Origin: an uncultured Flavobacteriales bacterium
GTDB lineage: Bacteria; Bacteroidota; Bacteroidia; Flavobacteriales_D; Crocinitomicaceae
Assembly (NCBI GenBank): GCA_937973685.1
Contig: CALJKJ010000043.1
Coordinates: 23,400 to 87,399, forward strand
Direction: 5' to 3'
Length of the DNA stretch: 64,000 nucleotides
The first letter of the stretch is position 1. The number at the start of each line of letters is the position of its first letter. Made by a program: the position numbers and the translations under genes. The notes beneath the pieces were generated by a model. The model did no database searches. It saw only the letters and a list, made by a program, of their open reading frames with translations, and was not told the origin of the DNA. Of the stretch, positions 50,712 through 60,171 are shown piece after piece.

Positions 50712-50732
50712 TACCCAAAAGCTAATACACTC

Positions 50733-51407
50733 ATGCGCAATTTAAAATTCGTTTCGTTCATCTTCGTTATTTTGTTATCGCTACAGTCGTGTGTCCAAAT
50801 TTTCGATGAAATTATTGTGCACAACGATGGAAGTGGAACCTACAAGTACACGGTTAATTTAAGTGCGAGTAAAATTAAAATCAATTCTATTTTAGCGTTA
50901 GATAGTATTGATGGGAAACGTGTGCCTAAAATTCCAGAGGTCAAAGAAAAAATTGCGGTTTACATAAAAAAACTGGAGGCAAAAGAGGGGATTTCAAACG
51001 TGAAAGTCGAAGCGAATTACATCGATTTCATTTTCAAATTCAGTTGTGATTTCACCAATGTAACTGCTTTGCAAGAAGGGATTCGAGAAGTGGTCAGAGA
51101 AGAAGTGAAAGATAAAAACGACCCTTTATTAACGGATTCGTGGTTGTCATGGGATGGAAAGACGTTGACCCGATCAATTCCAAGTTTTGCAATTCCATTG
51201 AGTAAATTGAAAGTAGAGGATCAGGAAGCGTTGAAAAAAGGGAAATACATTTCAGTTGCACGCTTCGATAAAGAGGTCATCAAAAGCGAAAATACCCAAG
51301 CAGAAATCTCCCCGACTAAAAAAGCGGTAAAATTAGAAGTTAGCGCCTATTCAGTCGCTGTAAAGCCTGCGTTATTGACGAACGAAATTTCTGTTTCAGC
51401 GGATTAA
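50733..51407 (+). CDS. Predicted lipoprotein, unknown function
   Basis: The protein has 224 residues from MRNLKFVSFIFVILLS. The signal sequence ends LQSC, a good lipobox, and the mature protein begins CVQIFDEIIVHNDGSGTYKY. The body alternates strands and charged helices. No family recognised, although the start of the mature part resembles other Bacteroidota lipoproteins with a repeating IHNDGSG-type opening. It is probably anchored in the inner leaflet of the outer membrane or the periplasmic face. Confidence 0.65.
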   Translation: MRNLKFVSFIFVILLSLQSCVQIFDEIIVHNDGSGTYKYTVNLSASKIKINSILALDSIDGKRVPKIPEVKEKIAVYIKKLEAKEGISNVKVEANYIDFIFKFSCDFTNVTALQEGIREVVREEVKDKNDPLLTDSWLSWDGKTLTRSIPSFAIPLSKLKVEDQEALKKGKYISVARFDKEVIKSENTQAEISPTKKAVKLEVSAYSVAVKPALLTNEISVSAD

Positions 51408-51550
51408 AACAGCCTAATTTTATCCACGAAAACAGCTAAAAAACCCCTTTTTAACACAAGTTATCAACTAAAGCTTATTTCGCATCATTTTTTGTAAACA
51501 GAATTCAAAAATTGGCTTTACTTTCGTAGTATTCTATTTCGTTTTGAATT

Positions 51551-53434
51551 ATGAGAGGTTACCTTCTTTTGCCATTTTTGGCTTTTTCTTCCATCGTTTT
51601 CGGGCAACAATCTGAGGATTTTATTCCTAAAGACGCAGTCACTGTTTTCAGTTTGAACAATATTTCCATTTTACAAAAAGTATCGATGGATGAGTTGGTG
51701 TCGTATGATTTTATGACAGCACTTCAATCGGAGTTGTTTGATGGGTCGACTGCAGGAAAATCGTTCAAAGATTCTGGAATTGATTTCAACCAAAAAATGA
51801 ACATTTTTTATGGTAAAAATGCCGATTATGAATTGTCAGGATTCACCTTTGGAATAACGGATAAAGAAAAATTATTTACAGTATTCGATGATTTTGATCG
51901 CTTAGAAAGTATTGTTCCAGGAGTTGAATACTACAATAATTACTTCAATCATTTAATGATTAGAGGAAACATCGGGGTGCTTTTACGCGTTGATGGTAAT
52001 CAAGAAAAATTCTCGGAAATTGCTGATTCATTGTGGCTAGCGCGCGGAAATAAATTGCCGTGGATGAACGAAGGCGATGACTATTACGAAGGCGATGATT
52101 TACCTATCGAAGCAGAAGGTAATTTGGAAGATGCTCCCGAAGATGGTGAAATCGTTGAAGAAGTCATTGAAACACCGATGGAAGAAACACCCGTTGCGGT
52201 GGAAGATGATGTGTTGAAAAACTATTACGAGTTACGCGACAGCTTGGAATCTGAATATGCCTTGGTTCAATTGCAACAAATTGTGGAAGAACTGTTTATG
52301 AATAACGTTAATTTGAAACAAAACGATCCGCGTTTAGCAGCACAATTAACGCATACTTCAGAAGGTATTTTTTACTTGGATAACAGCCGTAACTTTCAAA
52401 ACTCGAACAACTTTGGTTACTTCAAAATGATGTTCCCTGATTTGTACAAAGACTTACGTGAATTGTACGTTGGAAACGTGTTGTTGGGCGACATTGCATT
52501 GAATGCACATTCAATTGACATTGATTTGCAAGCGAATTATGGCGAAAAGTTGGGAGAAATTTACCACGATTTAAGTAATGCTAAATTTGACAAAAAAGTA
52601 TTGGATTACATACCTGCTTCTAATTCAGGGTTTTTCACTTACAACATCGACCTGAAAAAAGGATACGAAAAAGCATACGAAGTGATTTTACCCATTTTAA
52701 GTCACGAACGCAATCCGCGCATTTCTGCAAATGTTTTAATGCTCGAATTAATCAACGAGTTTGTGAATACTGATGAGGTGTTTAACACGTACAAAGGAAG
52801 TATGTTTGGCACATTTAACGGGATCAAACGTGTTAAAACAAAACGAATCGATTTCTTTTACGACGAACAAACGTTTGAATATGGTGAGCGTGAAGTGGAA
52901 TCGGAAGAAGACATGCCAATTTTTACTTTGGGATTTTCAACGGCACGTCCAGATGTACCAAACAAAGTGTTGAATCACATGGCACGTTTGACGTCACAAT
53001 TTAAAAACATGGGTGATTATTGGGTGTACGAGGATGCTATTTTGAATTCAGTTCCCTTGTACATGATCAACAAAAACGGCTTATTTATTTTCACAAACGA
53101 CGAAGATTTAGCTAAAAATCACTCCAATGGATACGGTAAAAATGCAGTTGGCAAAAAACAAGCACAAGCAGCACGTAAAAGTGGATCGATGTACGGTTTT
53201 GTAAACATGGAAGCTATCATCAACGATTTACCACGTGAAATGTTTACTGATAAACGCTATGAATTATTGGAATCAATGAAAGGCAAACAAGGTGAAATGG
53301 TCTTGACGTCGTCTAAAACGACAAAAGAAAACACCGTTTACCACTTGACCTATTCGTTCAACAATTCGTTTGAAAACGGAGGTAAATATTTATTGGACTT
53401 AATCAATTCTGCGTACATTCTTTCTCGTCAATAA
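51551..53434 (+). CDS. DUF4836-like exported protein
   Basis: The protein has 627 residues with a signal peptide (to about SIVFGQQ). The mature start (EDFIPKDAVTVFSLNNISIL) resembles DUF4836-type proteins, which open with a statement of conserved VPKDAxxVxxxN-type sequence. An acidic low-complexity linker occupies about residues 175-220 (DDYYEGDDLPIEAEGNLED and onward). The rest is mixed alpha/beta without catalytic motifs. The stop overlaps the start of the next gene by one base, so the two are coupled. Function unknown; it is probably periplasmic. Confidence 0.55.
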   Translation: MRGYLLLPFLAFSSIVFGQQSEDFIPKDAVTVFSLNNISILQKVSMDELVSYDFMTALQSELFDGSTAGKSFKDSGIDFNQKMNIFYGKNADYELSGFTFGITDKEKLFTVFDDFDRLESIVPGVEYYNNYFNHLMIRGNIGVLLRVDGNQEKFSEIADSLWLARGNKLPWMNEGDDYYEGDDLPIEAEGNLEDAPEDGEIVEEVIETPMEETPVAVEDDVLKNYYELRDSLESEYALVQLQQIVEELFMNNVNLKQNDPRLAAQLTHTSEGIFYLDNSRNFQNSNNFGYFKMMFPDLYKDLRELYVGNVLLGDIALNAHSIDIDLQANYGEKLGEIYHDLSNAKFDKKVLDYIPASNSGFFTYNIDLKKGYEKAYEVILPILSHERNPRISANVLMLELINEFVNTDEVFNTYKGSMFGTFNGIKRVKTKRIDFFYDEQTFEYGEREVESEEDMPIFTLGFSTARPDVPNKVLNHMARLTSQFKNMGDYWVYEDAILNSVPLYMINKNGLFIFTNDEDLAKNHSNGYGKNAVGKKQAQAARKSGSMYGFVNMEAIINDLPREMFTDKRYELLESMKGKQGEMVLTSSKTTKENTVYHLTYSFNNSFENGGKYLLDLINSAYILSRQ

Positions 53435-54780
53435 TGCGTTCAGAAGAAATAGGAAATAAAGTAGTGTTGATCGCGATGCTTTGCATTGCTTTGGGCTTGT
53501 TTTTGTATTTCAAACCACAAATTTTTGCACCAGAACCCGAAGCGCGCTTGATGGATCGTTTGCCCGAAGCGGAGATTATTGGACGCTTCAAATTGCTCGA
53601 TATTGCACGTGAAACGAATGGACTTTTGTTCAAACAGAAAGTTGCCTTTCGTGAATACTTGACTTACGATTTCTTGTTGACACAAGCTAAAAACTTTGGG
53701 CTTGATTTACAAAAACCAGGTTATTTTTTCAGCGATGGAAAAGCAGAATGGGGGAGTTTTGTTTCCGTCACAGATAGTTCAAAAATAGGCAGTGGTATTC
53801 AACGATTGGAACAATTTTTTTCAGTTCGTGACACCCTGCTTTTTGATCAACATGTCAAGAAAATTCCTCAACTCGGCGTTTATTTTTACTACAGCGATAA
53901 GTACTTGTTTGTTTATAATGGCAAACACTTGAAACGACGTCTTGGGAAAGCATTGTTTGCTAAAAATGGTGAAGCAGAGTCTTCTTGGAAAAAGTTCAAC
54001 GAAATCACCACTTTCTCTGATGAGAACTTGGTTGTTTTTGCTCATTCCGACAAATTAGCCGCAAAAGGGATTGATTATGGTCTTATGGCACACGATAGTG
54101 ATTCTGCCAACTTCAAATTGAAAACCGTTTTGCACGCGAATTACGATATCAAGGTGAAACTAAAAAAAAACGGCCCAGCAATTGTTCCTGATGGAACAGC
54201 TAGCAGACTGTTAAATCTACATTTAGATGTCTCTGAATTTAAAAAAGACAAAGAACACCCATTGTATTCGTGGCTAGCGTCATTGGCTAAACGCATTAGT
54301 TTTCCAATTGACGCGTTTTTTGAAGCTTGGGATGGAGATTTGTGTTACCGTGAAGGTGGTGTTCAACTCGTTGATCAAGAACAAGTTGAAATGGGATACG
54401 ACGACGAATTCAACCAAGTGGAAATTCGAAAACTTGTTAAAGTTCCCGTCAAAGGTTTTGGAGCAATGATGACAGTTAATGAATACGGCAAAGAGTTTAT
54501 CAATAAATTATTTGCAAAAGGTATTTTGACCAAGCAAGGAAGCAATTATCGTTTTTTGTTTTCGCCGCCATTACGTTTGTCGATTCAAGATACGATGGTT
54601 AGTGCATATACTTCTAAGACGATGCCTGTTCCAGCAACGAATAGCGCGTGTTCGGGGGTTTGGATGTACAAACGTACACCATTCGAATTCCAAATAGATT
54701 CCATGAAACGCCGTGATGTGTTTGGAACTATTCAATTTCCAGTTCACTACTTATTGAAGCGGAACAAAGCCTTGCGTTAA
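53434..54780 (+). CDS. Membrane-anchored companion of the DUF4836-like protein
   Basis: The protein has 448 residues with one N-terminal membrane helix (VVLIAMLCIALGLFLYF) and an outer domain. Several stretches echo the upstream protein, for example the FREYLTYDFLLTQAKNFGLD segment against SYDFMTALQSELF...DSGIDF, so the pair may be distant paralogues. No catalytic motif recognised. Coupled translation (TAATG) suggests the two proteins act together at the envelope. Confidence 0.6.
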   Translation: MRSEEIGNKVVLIAMLCIALGLFLYFKPQIFAPEPEARLMDRLPEAEIIGRFKLLDIARETNGLLFKQKVAFREYLTYDFLLTQAKNFGLDLQKPGYFFSDGKAEWGSFVSVTDSSKIGSGIQRLEQFFSVRDTLLFDQHVKKIPQLGVYFYYSDKYLFVYNGKHLKRRLGKALFAKNGEAESSWKKFNEITTFSDENLVVFAHSDKLAAKGIDYGLMAHDSDSANFKLKTVLHANYDIKVKLKKNGPAIVPDGTASRLLNLHLDVSEFKKDKEHPLYSWLASLAKRISFPIDAFFEAWDGDLCYREGGVQLVDQEQVEMGYDDEFNQVEIRKLVKVPVKGFGAMMTVNEYGKEFINKLFAKGILTKQGSNYRFLFSPPLRLSIQDTMVSAYTSKTMPVPATNSACSGVWMYKRTPFEFQIDSMKRRDVFGTIQFPVHYLLKRNKALR

Positions 54781-54792
54781 GAAATATTGTTA

Positions 54793-56235
54793 TTAGTAGG
54801 GGATAAAAATGTTTTTTGCTTCTGTAAAGAAACGCATGGCTTCCCATCCACCTTCTCTTCCAACGCCAGAAGCTTTGACTCCACCAAAAGGGGTACGCAA
54901 ATCACGTACTAACCAGGAATTCAACCAAACAACGCCAGCTTGAACATTATCTGCAACTCGGTGCGCTTTTTTCAAGTCGTTCGTCCAGATAGTTGCGCTT
55001 AATCCATATTGTGTACTGTTTGCCATCATCAAGACTTCTTCTTCGGTGTCAAATGGGGTAAGCGTTACAACAGGTCCAAAAATTTCTTCTTGGTTTGTGC
55101 GACAATCGTATGCTAAGCCTTCAATAACAGTCGGAGCGAGGTAATAACCATTGTTGTATGGTTCAGGCAAGAAAACACGCTCACCACCCGTTAAAACGCT
55201 TCCTCCTTCTTCTTCTGCAAGACGAACGTAGGAAATGACTTTTTCCAAATGCGGTAATGAAACTAGTGCGCCCATTTTCGCGTTTTTATCTGTTGGGTAG
55301 GAAACAGTTAATTGTTTCACGCGTTCCACAAATGCAGTTTTGAACTTTTCGTAGATTGGTCGTTCGATGAAAATACGAGATCCACACAGACAAATTTGAC
55401 CTTGGTTCGCAAACGATGAGCGTATTGTTGTTTTGATCATTTCGTCAAAGTCACAATCAGCAAAAATGATATTCGGATTTTTCCCGCCCAATTCAAGCGA
55501 TAACTTCTTGAACATTGGTCCTGCTGTTCGAGCAATGTATTCGCCTGTTTTTGTTCCACCTGTAAACGAAATTGCTTTGATTTTCGGGTGTTTAACAATA
55601 GCGTCACCAGTTTTTCCTCCTGTTCCGTGAACGATGTTCAAAACACCATCAGGCATACCACTTTCTTTGATGACTTCACCCAATAAATAAGCGGTGTAAG
55701 GAGTGATTTCGGATGGTTTTGCAATGACACAGTTTCCAGCAGCTAATGCAGGTGCAATTTTCCACGAAAACAAGTACAAGGGTAAATTCCACGGTGAAAT
55801 ACAGCCAACAATTCCAATTGGTTTGCGGGTTGTGAAGTTCACACCAACACCTTCCATCAAATGTGATTCTGAAGAAACGTGTTCACATGCTGTTGCAAAA
55901 AAGTGAAAGTTAGAAACCGCGCGTGGAATGTCGACATGTGCAGCTAGTGATAATGGTTTACCATTATCGCGTGATTCAGCTGCTACAAATTCGTCCATTC
56001 GTTTTTCAATTCCCAAGCTAATGCGCATCAAAATAGCACCGCGTTCTTCACCACTCATCGTCGACCAAATAGGAAATGCTTTTTCGGCACTTGCTACTGC
56101 TAGTGCGATATCTTCTTCAGTTGAATCCGGAATTTGGCAATACACCAATCCAGTAGCAGGTTCGTAATTGTCGACATAATTTCCTTTTGCTGGGTCGCAA
56201 TAAGATCCGTTGATGAAATTTTGAATTCGATTCAT
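54793..56235 (-). CDS. NAD-dependent aldehyde dehydrogenase
   Basis: The protein has 480 residues with the full ALDH fold. It has the NAD-binding SPWNLPLYLFSWKIAPALAA and FTGGTKTGEYIA, the catalytic Glu in LELGGKNPNI and the nucleophile Cys in FANQGQICLCGSRIF. The sequence is closest in style to the 2-aminomuconate / hydroxymuconate semialdehyde dehydrogenase branch (ALDH8-like), which would fit tryptophan breakdown together with gcdH, but other aldehydes are possible. It is monocistronic, with its own promoter box. Confidence 0.88.
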   Translation of the reverse strand: MNRIQNFINGSYCDPAKGNYVDNYEPATGLVYCQIPDSTEEDIALAVASAEKAFPIWSTMSGEERGAILMRISLGIEKRMDEFVAAESRDNGKPLSLAAHVDIPRAVSNFHFFATACEHVSSESHLMEGVGVNFTTRKPIGIVGCISPWNLPLYLFSWKIAPALAAGNCVIAKPSEITPYTAYLLGEVIKESGMPDGVLNIVHGTGGKTGDAIVKHPKIKAISFTGGTKTGEYIARTAGPMFKKLSLELGGKNPNIIFADCDFDEMIKTTIRSSFANQGQICLCGSRIFIERPIYEKFKTAFVERVKQLTVSYPTDKNAKMGALVSLPHLEKVISYVRLAEEEGGSVLTGGERVFLPEPYNNGYYLAPTVIEGLAYDCRTNQEEIFGPVVTLTPFDTEEEVLMMANSTQYGLSATIWTNDLKKAHRVADNVQAGVVWLNSWLVRDLRTPFGGVKASGVGREGGWEAMRFFTEAKNIFIPY

Positions 56236-56252
56236 AGCATGAAATTGAGTGT

Positions 56253-56260
56253 CAAAGATA
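56253..56260 (-). promoter_or_regulatory. -7 promoter box (TATCTTTG) for the aldehyde dehydrogenase
   Basis: It is an exact TAnnTTTG match on the minus strand, 18 nt before the ATG. Confidence 0.5.
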
Positions 56261-56276
56261 CGATTTCACCACAAAA

Positions 56277-56302
56277 AAAGGCCAGTTTCCACTGACCTTT
56301 TC
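56277..56302 (-). terminator. Terminator of the RprXY-like operon
   Basis: A hairpin (aaaggccagt / actgaccttt, one mismatch, 4-nt loop) lies 31 nt after the response-regulator stop and is followed by T residues on the minus strand. Confidence 0.75.
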
Positions 56303-56333
56303 GTTAATTCTATATTAATTACGAATGAATCAA

Positions 56334-57026
56334 TTATTCGTGAATGATTAATTTGAAACCTTTACCATGAATGTTTAGGATTTCGATGCGTTCATCTTCT
56401 TTCAGTAATTTACGCAATTTAGCAATGTAAACATCCATTGAACGACCGTTGAAATAATTATCATCTCCCCAAATCGCGCGCAATGCAGCTTGTCTGTCCA
56501 AAACGTCATTGCGGTTTTTACACAACAAATTCAATAATTGTCCTTCTTTAGTTGTCAACTTTTTATCTTCTTCTTTCAAGTGCAAAATACGTGCAACTGG
56601 ATCGTATGTGATGGTGCCAATCGTTTGTACATCATCATCTTCCCGTTCTACACCACCGCTTCTTCGCAGAATTGCATGAATGCGTGCTATCAATTCCTCC
56701 ATTACAAACGGTTTTGTCATGTAATCATCTGCACCAGTATCAAAACCTTCCAGTTTATCTTCTTTCATGTTTTTAGCAGTCAAGAAAAGTATCGGAATGT
56801 TTGGATCGATCAAACGTACTTCTTTTGCCAAAGTAAAACCGTCCATTTCTGGCATCATGACATCGAAAATACAAAAGTCGAAGCGACCTGCATTGAAGCG
56901 TTCGTAAGCATGTTTTCCATTACGTGCTAATTCAACTTGAAATCCTTTTGCCTTTAAGAACGTTTGCAGTAATTGACCTAAGTTGTCATCGTCTTCTGCG
57001 AGTAAGATTGATTTTTGTTTGTTCAT
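56334..57026 (-). CDS. rprY: OmpR-family response regulator, RprY-like
   Basis: The protein has 230 residues. The receiver domain has an acidic pocket (AEDDDN), phospho-acceptor Asp in CIFDVMMPEMDG and the Lys in FLTAKNMKED. The winged-helix effector domain includes LTTKEGQLLNLLCKNRN and GRSMDVYIAKLRKLL. It is the DNA-binding partner of the histidine kinase encoded 2 nt upstream. The start MNKQKSILLAEDDDNLGQLL closely follows the Bacteroides RprY pattern. Target genes are unknown. Confidence 0.88.
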   Translation of the reverse strand: MNKQKSILLAEDDDNLGQLLQTFLKAKGFQVELARNGKHAYERFNAGRFDFCIFDVMMPEMDGFTLAKEVRLIDPNIPILFLTAKNMKEDKLEGFDTGADDYMTKPFVMEELIARIHAILRRSGGVEREDDDVQTIGTITYDPVARILHLKEEDKKLTTKEGQLLNLLCKNRNDVLDRQAALRAIWGDDNYFNGRSMDVYIAKLRKLLKEDERIEILNIHGKGFKLIIHE

Positions 57027-57028
57027 CG

Positions 57029-58645
57029 TTATCGGTTTATAGTTACACGAAATTCGGACCCTTCACCAAACTGGCTAGTAACATCGAGCGACCAACCAAA
57101 TAGGTCAACCAATGCTTTCACATAACTTAGTCCAAGTCCAAAACCTTTGACATTGTGCACGTTTCCTGTTGGAATACGGTACAATTTATCGAATATTTTT
57201 GAAATATGTTCTTTCTTGATGCCAATCCCTTTGTCGCTAATTGACAAGATTACTTTATTTCCTTCAACGCTCAAACGCACGGTGACGTGAATGTGTTCGT
57301 TGCTGTATTTGATGGCATTATCAATCAAATTTGAAATCATGTTGGTCACGTGCATGCGATCTGCAGTGATGTAAACTTCTTCGTTTGGCAGTAGCAAATC
57401 AAGCTCACCGTCACTACCAGCGATACGGAAAGTTGCCGTTTTTGCAATGCTTTGAATAACTTCAACCAACGGAACTTCTTCTTGGCGAACTTTTAATTCA
57501 CCGCGATCGATCACAGCACTTTGTAGTATTGCTTCTACTAAATTCCCCAAGCGTTTGTTTTCTTCACTAATCATTTTTACGAACGGCGCCGCAACGTTAG
57601 CGTTTTCTCCCATCATGGAAGGGTCTCCCATTGCTTCACAAGCCAATGAAATAGTGGAAATAGGTGTTTTAAACTCGTGGGTCATGTTCGAAATCAAGTC
57701 GTTTTTTAACTCAGATAATTTTTTCTGGGTTAAGATTGTTTTGAACATGTATGAAATGGTGATAATGATAAGAATAACAAGGACCAAACTGATAATCAGT
57801 GGACTTCCCATAGAGCGCAAGACAATTGATTTTTGATTGGGGAAGTATACGTGCAAGAGCAATTTGTCTTCCAAAATTTTATTCGGAAACAAAATTGTTT
57901 CGCTTGCTTTTGAGGTGTCTAAATCTAAATTATAGCGGTTGTTATTCTGTGTAAATGCAATTGGTTTGCTGTTTTCTTCTGAGACAACAAAGGTGAAGTT
58001 ATCTGGGAGATTTTCAGCTGTCAATTCAGCAGAAATAATCGAATCTAAGAGCGGTAAATGAATGCGTTTAGAAGGACTCAGGTAACTGTTGTCTAGAAAA
58101 GTTTCCAGCATCATGCCATTGATATACTTCGCTTTTTTGACAATTTTGTGCATCACACGTTGGTCGTTGTGTACTGCAATTCGAATGGAGTCGTTTTTGA
58201 AGTCCAATTGATTATTCGAACCCATTAGTCGTCTGATTTGACGCACATCTTTGACTAAAATCTCTTGGTGCGCATGTACTCCTGAAATTGAATCGTAGGT
58301 TCTACCATAAACAACGAGGTAGTTTTCCAAGGTGCCATTGATGCTTACCATTGTATCGCGAATTGAAATGAATTCTTTCAATTCAAACAAATCGTTCATT
58401 TCTCTATTGAGCAAGGCTTGGTATTCTTTGGAGCAACAAGCTTTGTTTAGACGTGCAAGTTGCGTTGCTTCTTCACGGCGTTCGTGAATAGCGCTAACAC
58501 GGTTTAAAACGGATGCAACTTTTGATTTGAAATCACTTGATTTTCGGTCGTACAACTGCACCGTTTGGTACACTTGAATCAATAACAATGCAAGCATGGC
58601 TAACCATACCGCAGTAATAATCAAATTTATTCTAATTTTTATCAT
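57029..58645 (-). CDS. rprX: Sensor histidine kinase, RprX-like
   Basis: The protein has 538 residues. Membrane helices lie at about 8-26 and 285-305, enclosing a periplasmic sensor domain of about 255 residues with no known fold. The H box is ISNMTHEFKTPISTIS with the phospho-acceptor His. The N box is SNLIDNAIKYSNEH, G1 is SDKGIGIKKEH and G2 is KGFGLGLSYVKAL. It autophosphorylates and signals to the RprY-like regulator encoded immediately downstream. A CCS motif in the sensor domain (LNKACCSKEYQ) is notable as a possible redox or metal-responsive site. Confidence 0.88.
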   Translation of the reverse strand: MIKIRINLIITAVWLAMLALLLIQVYQTVQLYDRKSSDFKSKVASVLNRVSAIHERREEATQLARLNKACCSKEYQALLNREMNDLFELKEFISIRDTMVSINGTLENYLVVYGRTYDSISGVHAHQEILVKDVRQIRRLMGSNNQLDFKNDSIRIAVHNDQRVMHKIVKKAKYINGMMLETFLDNSYLSPSKRIHLPLLDSIISAELTAENLPDNFTFVVSEENSKPIAFTQNNNRYNLDLDTSKASETILFPNKILEDKLLLHVYFPNQKSIVLRSMGSPLIISLVLVILIIITISYMFKTILTQKKLSELKNDLISNMTHEFKTPISTISLACEAMGDPSMMGENANVAAPFVKMISEENKRLGNLVEAILQSAVIDRGELKVRQEEVPLVEVIQSIAKTATFRIAGSDGELDLLLPNEEVYITADRMHVTNMISNLIDNAIKYSNEHIHVTVRLSVEGNKVILSISDKGIGIKKEHISKIFDKLYRIPTGNVHNVKGFGLGLSYVKALVDLFGWSLDVTSQFGEGSEFRVTINR

Positions 58646-58764
58646 ATGCTTCTGGAAACGAATGTAACCGAAATGTTAAAACGGGAGTGAAGCTTAACGT
58701 TTTTTAACGGCAGAAAGCTAAGGAAGCACTTTGTAACTAATTGAAAACGAATGTAAAAAGCAGC

Positions 58765-60093
58765 TTATTTTTTGTTGCGGCGCTTTTTCGGTTTTCCGTA
58801 TTTGTCCATCATTGCTTTTTTGTGATCGTAGCGGACATTTACTTTTTTGTTTTTCGCTTTTTTCTCGTGGAAAGCTGGTCCTACATCTTCGCGACGCGGT
58901 AGTTTTACTAAGTTGCCAGGCATTGACAATTGCGTTTGCTCAAAAGGAAGCAAGATATCGCTTAGTTCAACTTGATCGGGAACGCTCACGAAAGGAAGTG
59001 CTTGTTCCATTAATGCTTCCACATTTTTCAAAGCAGTTGCATCTTTTTCTGAGACGAATGAAATGGCATTTCCTTTTTTATCGGCACGACCGGTTCTACC
59101 GATACGGTGAATGTAGTTTTCGGTATTTTCTGGAATGTCAAAGTTGATAACGTGTGTGACATCTGTAACGTCAATACCACGCGCAATCAAATCGGTTGCG
59201 ATCAATACGCGGTAGATTCCACTTTGAAAGTGATTCACACTATTAAAACGGAAGTTTTGCGCTTTGTTGGAGTGAATAACGCCCACTTCGTGTTGTAAAA
59301 GCGGTTCCATTTCGTTGAATAATAAATCGGCTTGCACACGCGAGGAAACAAAGACCAATACTTTTGAAAAATCGGCATTGTTTTCCAACAAATGTTTCAG
59401 GAGGTTGACTTTCGAAGTAAAATTTGGAACAGCGTATGCAACCTGGTCAATTTGAGCAAGTGGCGTTCCTGAACGAGCAGCTTCTACCCGAATTGGCGCT
59501 GTGAAATTATCCGCTAAAAATTGTGCGACTTCTTCTGACAAGGTCGCCGAGAACACCATGTTTTGGCGTTTTTCGGGTAAATATTCAAAAATGCGCAACA
59601 ATTGCGGTCGAAAACCAAGGCTCAAAGTTTCATCAACTTCATCGATGATTACTTTTTTCGCATGTTTCAATTGCAGTGAACCATTTGCGGCTAAATCCAA
59701 GATGCGACCAGGAGTACCTACCAAAATATCCAATCCGAGCAACACCATTGCAGCTTGCGTATTGATGTTAGCACCACCATAAACACCACCAACGGCAACA
59801 TTCATGTACGGTGTTAGCTTTTCGACTTCACGCACCACTTGCGCCACCAATTCGCGTGTTGGCACGATGATCAATATTTGCGGATGTGGTTCTTTGGAGA
59901 ATTTCCACATGCACAAACTTGGCAAGAGATAAGCTAATGTTTTCCCTGTTCCAGTTTGCGCAATACCAATGGTATCTTTTCCAGACATCATGACAGAAAA
60001 ACCAGTCGCTTGAATCGTTGTTGGCGTTTCATACCCCAAGTCATCGAGGGCATTCCAAAGCGGCTTTTTTAAGTTTAAATCACGAAATGTCAT
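58765..60093 (-). CDS. DEAD-box RNA helicase (DEVD variant)
   Basis: The protein has 442 residues from the ATG at 60093. The longer frame begins at a TTG inside a promoter box. It has a Q motif (YETPTTIQATGFSVMMSGKD), motif I AQTGTGKT, Ia PTRELVAQ, motif II IDEVDETL (Val in place of Ala), motif III SATLSE, and motif VI HRIGRTGRADK. A Lys/Arg-rich tail (KKAKNKKVNVRYDHKKAMMD) probably binds RNA. It unwinds RNA in cold adaptation, ribosome assembly or decay, as in the RhlE/CsdA group. Confidence 0.9.
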   Translation of the reverse strand: MTFRDLNLKKPLWNALDDLGYETPTTIQATGFSVMMSGKDTIGIAQTGTGKTLAYLLPSLCMWKFSKEPHPQILIIVPTRELVAQVVREVEKLTPYMNVAVGGVYGGANINTQAAMVLLGLDILVGTPGRILDLAANGSLQLKHAKKVIIDEVDETLSLGFRPQLLRIFEYLPEKRQNMVFSATLSEEVAQFLADNFTAPIRVEAARSGTPLAQIDQVAYAVPNFTSKVNLLKHLLENNADFSKVLVFVSSRVQADLLFNEMEPLLQHEVGVIHSNKAQNFRFNSVNHFQSGIYRVLIATDLIARGIDVTDVTHVINFDIPENTENYIHRIGRTGRADKKGNAISFVSEKDATALKNVEALMEQALPFVSVPDQVELSDILLPFEQTQLSMPGNLVKLPRREDVGPAFHEKKAKNKKVNVRYDHKKAMMDKYGKPKKRRNKK

Positions 60094-60108
60094 GGAAAAA
60101 TATTTCTG

Positions 60109-60116
60109 CAAAGGTA
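60109..60116 (-). promoter_or_regulatory. -7 promoter box (TACCTTTG) for the DEAD-box helicase
   Basis: It is an exact TAnnTTTG match on the minus strand, 16 nt before ATG 60093. It overlaps the alternative TTG start at 60111 and so argues against it. Confidence 0.5.
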
Positions 60117-60171
60117 GTTAAAGAAAATAACCGACCGAATGAATTGTGCGAAATCGTATTTTTTTTATCTC

